DNA of 64,000 nt from an uncultured Propionibacteriaceae bacterium (GTDB lineage: Bacteria; Actinomycetota; Actinomycetes; Propionibacteriales; Propionibacteriaceae). Each line of letters starts with the position of its first letter. The stretch's first letter is position 1. The stretch covers positions 1 to 64,000 of the forward strand of contig CALBCJ010000005.1 in assembly GCA_937926975.1 (NCBI GenBank), read 5' to 3'. A model generated the notes under the pieces. That model was not told where the DNA came from and did not search any database. It saw nothing but the letters and a program-made list of their open reading frames with translations. A program made the position numbers and the translations under genes. Below, one piece after another: positions 60,466 through 64,000 of this stretch.

Positions 60466-61598
60466 GCCGAACCTCCTGGAGCCAGGACCCGGACCGCCTC
60501 GGCGTGGGCGGATACCAGACGACTGACCACGTCGGTGGGAGACGGGGTGCGATCAAGGTAGCGCTGGACCAGCTGGTCCAGCGCGGCCAGGTCGGCGTCC
60601 CGGTCCAGCCCCAGGGACCGGGCCTGCTCGCGCTGCGTCGCCATCTGCCGTGCCAGCCCGGAGCGGGACTCGAGTGCCTTCGCGTACGCCTGCTGCGCCA
60701 CCTGCATGGCCGCACTGACCTGGTTCAGCCGGGTCAGGTAGGAGTCGAGCTGCGAGGCGCTGCTGGGGACCGGGCCCAGAGCCTCCACCTGGGGCACCGC
60801 GTACTTCGGTGCTGGGGTCACGGTCGAGACGACCTGGTTGACCAGCTCGGTGAGGGCCTTCTCGCGCAGCACCAGGTCCTCCCGTAGGCCACGGGCCCGG
60901 CTCAGCTTGTCGCGCGCCTGGCGGCGCAGGGTGTTGCCGACGATGAGGTCCCGCTCCAAGGTCGCCGCCTGGATCTCCAACGGTCCCAGCATCCCACCAA
61001 TGTCGCCGCCCCGGGAGAGGCGGTCGTCGAGGTCCTGGGTCCGGGCAGCCATCTGAGTGACCTTCGCCATGGCCTGCTCGGCCGAGGCGGGAGGCTCCAG
61101 CTTGACCTGGTCACGGAGCCGCTCCAGCTGGGCCCGCAGGTCGCGCAGCCGCCGTGTGAGCTGGTCGGCGCCGGGGGCCCGGACCAGCTTGCTCCGCAGC
61201 TGGGAGGCGAGGGCGTCACTGAGTCGGCAGGCCTCAGGCAGGGAGACCGACAGCCCGGTGACCGCAGCCGCGCTCGAGGAGCCAGAGTCGGTGTCGTCCA
61301 GCCGGCCCCAGATCAGGCTCGACAGCTGCTCCAGCTGCTGGCGCTCGACTCTGCCGGAGTCCCAGGTCGTCAGCAGCAGGTCGTACCGGTTCTTGATCGC
61401 CTGCCAGACCGACATCGAGAGCACCATGTCGTTGGTCAGGGTCGCGCTGTCGGCGGAGGCCAGGATCAGCGAGTCCAGCTCGTCGAGCTCGGCCCGGCGC
61501 TCGGCGACCCAGGCCCCGAGCTGGCCAAGGTAGGCCATCGCAGCCTGGGGCTCGACCGGCTCTCCCAGACGGCCTGGAGCAGCAGGGGCGGTGGTCAT
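60462..61598 (-). CDS. Helical protein of the kinase operon, unknown function
   Basis: A 378-aa soluble protein with long helical, coiled-coil-prone stretches (DQLTRRLRDLRAQLERLRDQV; KLSRARGLREDLVLREKALTELVNQV). No catalytic motif is visible. ATG 61598 (MTTAPAAPGRLGEPVEP) overlaps the upstream stop by 4 nt, with ggag upstream. It lies between the GlnX-like gene and pknG, so it may bridge the membrane sensor and kinase. Confidence 0.82.
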   Translation of the reverse strand: MTTAPAAPGRLGEPVEPQAAMAYLGQLGAWVAERRAELDELDSLILASADSATLTNDMVLSMSVWQAIKNRYDLLLTTWDSGRVERQQLEQLSSLIWGRLDDTDSGSSSAAAVTGLSVSLPEACRLSDALASQLRSKLVRAPGADQLTRRLRDLRAQLERLRDQVKLEPPASAEQAMAKVTQMAARTQDLDDRLSRGGDIGGMLGPLEIQAATLERDLIVGNTLRRQARDKLSRARGLREDLVLREKALTELVNQVVSTVTPAPKYAVPQVEALGPVPSSASQLDSYLTRLNQVSAAMQVAQQAYAKALESRSGLARQMATQREQARSLGLDRDADLAALDQLVQRYLDRTPSPTDVVSRLVSAHAEAVRVLAPGGSA

Positions 61599-62887
61599 CG
61601 GAACTCCGCCAGCCGTCGGCTGAGCCCCCACGCCGCGGTACCGACCGCGCCCAGCCCGCACAGGAGGCACACGATCATCACCCCAGTCCCCGGCCGGCGA
61701 GCGTTGTTGATCTCGTCGGTGGCAGCTGCGGTCTGGGCCCTCTCCAGGGTGGAGACCGTCTCGACGAAGGCCTTCATCGGGCCCAGGGTGCCGCCTTGCC
61801 CGGTCGACCGGCCCAGAGCGCGGGCGTCACGGCTGCTGACGCCGGTGTGGGCGGACTTGTACGTCGCCCACTGGCTGGCCGGTGTGGTCTGCAGCGAGCC
61901 GGGCCGGAGACGAGCCAGCGCCGCGGTCACTTCCTGGTTGTGCTGGGACCAGAGCCGGTCGTAGCCGCCGTCGGGGACGAGGTAGGCACGGCTCTCGGCG
62001 GCCTTGGCCCGCAGTGCCGCGGTTCGGGCGTCGCCCGCCGAGTGCGCCGAGATGATGGTGGTCTGCTCAGCGCTGCTGAGAGTGTCGCGGGTCGTGCCCT
62101 GGTGGCTGGTCAGCGTCAGCGTGGCGGCAAGCAGCAGGGCCATGGCGATCGCCAGACCCGGGTTCAGCACTCGGTGAGTACGTCGGGCCGTCTGCACGCT
62201 CGCCAGGAGGAGGACCGCGACCGAGACCCAGCCGGTCACCACCGCCATCGTCCCGAAGGTCAGGCTGAACCGGGAGGTGGCCGTCGCGTCGGTCTTGCTC
62301 GCCAGCTCCGCCAGGATCTGCATCGGCTCCTCCAGCGTGGTGCTGGTCTGGGCGAACTCCTTTGCCCCGGCGGCCGGGTCCTTGCCGCTGGTAGTCACAG
62401 CGGCATCAACCTGTCGGCGGTAGGCATTGACCCGTTCCTGCACCTGCGACAGGCGGGGAGCATCCGTCTCGTTGTATGAGGCCGCCAGAATCAGGCTGGT
62501 CGAGACGCTGTCCATGACTCTCTGAAAGTCACGCAGCTCGGCCGGCGGCGGAGTCTCCGCCAGGAAGGCGTCGGCGGCGATCTGGTCTGCCTGGGCGAGC
62601 TGGGTCCGGGCCTCTCGGAGCCGCTGCCCCTGGGAGACGTCACCAACGGCGTAGCTGAGCTGGTAGCTCGGCACGAGGGTCCCGAGCAGCGACAGCCCGG
62701 TGAACAGCAGGCACAGCACCACCGACACAGTCCGCAGTGCCACCAGCAGCCGGGGGGTCGACATGCCCTGCTGAGGACTGTCGGGCCCGGCAGGGCGGGC
62801 AGGTGGCGCCATCGTCGCCAGCTGCTGCCCGGTAGGCCGCACGGGGGGCGCCTGGGTGGCCGTCGCCCCGTAGAGGCTGCTGCTCAC
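61595..62887 (-). CDS. GlnX-like four-helix membrane protein
   Basis: A 430-aa protein with membrane helices near 47-71, 206-230, 238-258 and 404-427. Two extracytoplasmic helical domains (~72-205 and ~259-403) have a chemoreceptor-like character. In mycobacteria GlnX has the same topology and couples the amino-acid-binding lipoprotein GlnH to PknG. GTG 62887 overlaps the AAA gene stop. No GlnH gene is found within the window. Confidence 0.8.
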   Translation of the reverse strand: MSSSLYGATATQAPPVRPTGQQLATMAPPARPAGPDSPQQGMSTPRLLVALRTVSVVLCLLFTGLSLLGTLVPSYQLSYAVGDVSQGQRLREARTQLAQADQIAADAFLAETPPPAELRDFQRVMDSVSTSLILAASYNETDAPRLSQVQERVNAYRRQVDAAVTTSGKDPAAGAKEFAQTSTTLEEPMQILAELASKTDATATSRFSLTFGTMAVVTGWVSVAVLLLASVQTARRTHRVLNPGLAIAMALLLAATLTLTSHQGTTRDTLSSAEQTTIISAHSAGDARTAALRAKAAESRAYLVPDGGYDRLWSQHNQEVTAALARLRPGSLQTTPASQWATYKSAHTGVSSRDARALGRSTGQGGTLGPMKAFVETVSTLERAQTAAATDEINNARRPGTGVMIVCLLCGLGAVGTAAWGLSRRLAEFR

Positions 62888-64000
62888 GAGGATGCCTCCG
62901 GGGAGGCTTCAGGGCCCGTGGGCGAGAGCGGGGACTCCGGGGCGGCAGCGCCGGCTCCCAGACCGGTGTCGTCGGCAGGGGCGTCGTCGGTCGGGGCGTC
63001 CTCGGCAGGGGCGTCCTCGGCAGGGGCGTCGTCGGTCGGCGCACCTTCCCAGGGCACGGCCTCCTCCTCACTGGTCGGGGCCAGGTCCTGAGGCAGCAGC
63101 TCTCGCAGCTGGTCCAGGCTCGGGTCGGTAACGTCGCGCAGCCTCCAGGCCTGGTGACCAATGGCGGCCTCCAGCGTGTTCCGGGCAAACCGGCCGTTAC
63201 CGAAGGACTCGTCGCGCCCCTGCTGGGCCAGCAGCACCCGGAACGCGGTCGCGGTGTCCTCACTGACGTCGTAGTCGGCCTTCTCGGCCATCCCGGTAAA
63301 GATCTGGACCAGCTCGTCGTCGGAGTAGTCGGTGAACTCGATCGTGGTCCGGAAGCGGCTGCTCAGGCCGGGGTTCTCGTCGATGAAGGTGGCCATCGGG
63401 CGGGGGTAGCCGGCCACGATCACGACCAGGTCGTGGCGGTTGTCCTCCATCTCCTTGACCAGGGTGTTGATCGCCTCCTCGCCGTACTGGTCGCCCGACA
63501 GGCTGTAGGCCTCATCGATGAACAGCACCCCGCCGGTGGCCTTCTTGCAGACCTCGGCCGTCTTGATGGCGGTCTGGCCGAGGTAGCCGGCGACCAGCTC
63601 GGAGCGGTCCACCTCCACCAGCTGGCCCTTGCTGAGCAGTCCCAGGGCCCGGTAGATCCCGGCCACCAGCCGAGCGATGGTGGTCTTCCCGGTGCCGGGG
63701 TTGCCGACGAAGATCAGGTGCCGGGTGATGGTGGGGTCCTTGAGACCGGCCTTGCTGCGCAGCGCCTGCACCCTCAGGATCGCCGACTGCCGGTGGATCT
63801 CCTCCTTGACAGACTGCAGCCCGACCAGCTCGTCGAGCTCGGCCAGCAGCTCCTCGACGGACTTCGCCGGTTCCTGCGGCTCCTCCGGCTCGGTCTGCGG
63901 CTCCGGGCTCGGCGCAGCCTGGGCCGGGGCCGGCGCCGCAGCCGGGTCGCTCCCGGCCGCGGGGGAGGCGGCAGGGGTGGCGGTGATGCCTGGGAAGGCC
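62884..64000 (-). CDS. CbxX/CfqX-type AAA+ ATPase (5' end outside the window)
   Basis: At least 372 aa are visible. A Pro/Ala/Glu-rich N-terminal part leads to ELDELVGLQSVKEEIHRQ, Walker A GNPGTGKTT, Walker B GVLFIDEAYSLSG, and sensor region GLSSRFRTTIEF. The C-terminus is acidic with five near-identical 5-residue repeats (APTDD/APAED type) and ends PEASPEASS. The frame stays open to position 64000, so the start lies beyond. It heads the operon as far as visible. Confidence 0.92.
   Translation of the reverse strand, partial: AFPGITATPAASPAAGSDPAAAPAPAQAAPSPEPQTEPEEPQEPAKSVEELLAELDELVGLQSVKEEIHRQSAILRVQALRSKAGLKDPTITRHLIFVGNPGTGKTTIARLVAGIYRALGLLSKGQLVEVDRSELVAGYLGQTAIKTAEVCKKATGGVLFIDEAYSLSGDQYGEEAINTLVKEMEDNRHDLVVIVAGYPRPMATFIDENPGLSSRFRTTIEFTDYSDDELVQIFTGMAEKADYDVSEDTATAFRVLLAQQGRDESFGNGRFARNTLEAAIGHQAWRLRDVTDPSLDQLRELLPQDLAPTSEEEAVPWEGAPTDDAPAEDAPAEDAPTDDAPADDTGLGAGAAAPESPLSPTGPEASPEASS
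62968..63042. repeat. Five tandem 15-bp repeats in the AAA+ gene
   Basis: Units such as gtcctcggcaggggc and gtcgtcggtcggggc repeat head to tail with no gaps, encoding the acidic APxxD pentapeptides near the protein C-terminus. In-frame, so copy-number change would not disrupt the protein. Confidence 0.85.

Noticed and set aside
62968..63042. Tandem repeats considered as a CRISPR array
   Set aside because: Units are 15 bp, contiguous without spacers and in frame within the AAA+ gene.

Overview
The window is about 64 kb of high-GC chromosome from an actinobacterium. The evidence is strong G/C preference at third codon positions, many GTG starts, and a run of genes in the classic actinobacterial order: TPR protein, HAD phosphatase, tlyA, nadK, recN, pyrG, Nudix, xerD, parA, scpA, scpB, rluB. 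Other actinobacterial marks are pafB-pafC-tatA-tatC-DAG kinase-helY, DUF3107, and a PknG-type kinase. I see no transposase, integrase, phage or CRISPR array. A propionibacterial-type lineage is plausible, but the sequence alone does not fix the family.

Layout. 1-406: 3' end of 23S rRNA, 5S rRNA and a terminator. 506-11627: the tlyA-recN-pyrG block, interrupted by a biotin ECF transporter (bioY, ATPase, EcfT). 11748-15042: a large LPXTG-anchored surface protein with its terminator, then a 486-bp non-coding stretch. 15043-22833: S49 peptidase, xerD, the parA-scpA-scpB-rluB operon, an FKBP lipoprotein, and gluQ. 22888-29954: pafBC, tatA, tatC, DAG kinase, Ski2-like helicase. 29992-32047: two secreted CAP-domain proteins. 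32175-35053: the TldE/TldD pair. 35191-39187: hisF, a hydroxyacid dehydrogenase, HIT protein, GT87 transferase and a small membrane protein. 39245-48825: branched-chain amino acid genes (attenuator, ilvBNC; leuB and ilvE divergent; cimA), with a TetR regulator and an FAD oxidoreductase in between. 48837-51285: DUF1707 protein, FAH-family enzyme, CAAX-type protease. 51361-51601: tRNA-Gln(CTG), tRNA-Glu(CTC) and a terminator. 51805-53713: DEAD-box helicase and DUF3107 protein.

53787-64000 (minus strand) is a tightly overlapping seven-gene phospho-signalling operon. In transcription order it encodes a CbxX-type AAA+ ATPase (cut by the window end), a GlnX-like four-helix membrane protein, a helical protein, a PknG-like kinase with TPR tail, a PP2C phosphatase, a vWA protein and an FHA protein. 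It combines the mycobacterial PknG/GlnX locus with the kinase-PP2C-vWA triad described as TerY-P, and three of its proteins carry related small zinc-ribbon modules. It is the strongest candidate in the window for an under-described system.

Regulation. Many transcription units here appear leaderless, with a TANNNT -10 box 6-8 nt before the start codon. The clearest regulatory elements are an ilvB transcription attenuator with a short Val-Leu-Val leader peptide, a 22-bp palindrome between the divergent leuB and ilvE promoters, and a palindrome over the tetR -10 box. All assignments rest on reading sequence and recalled family features; no database search was run.
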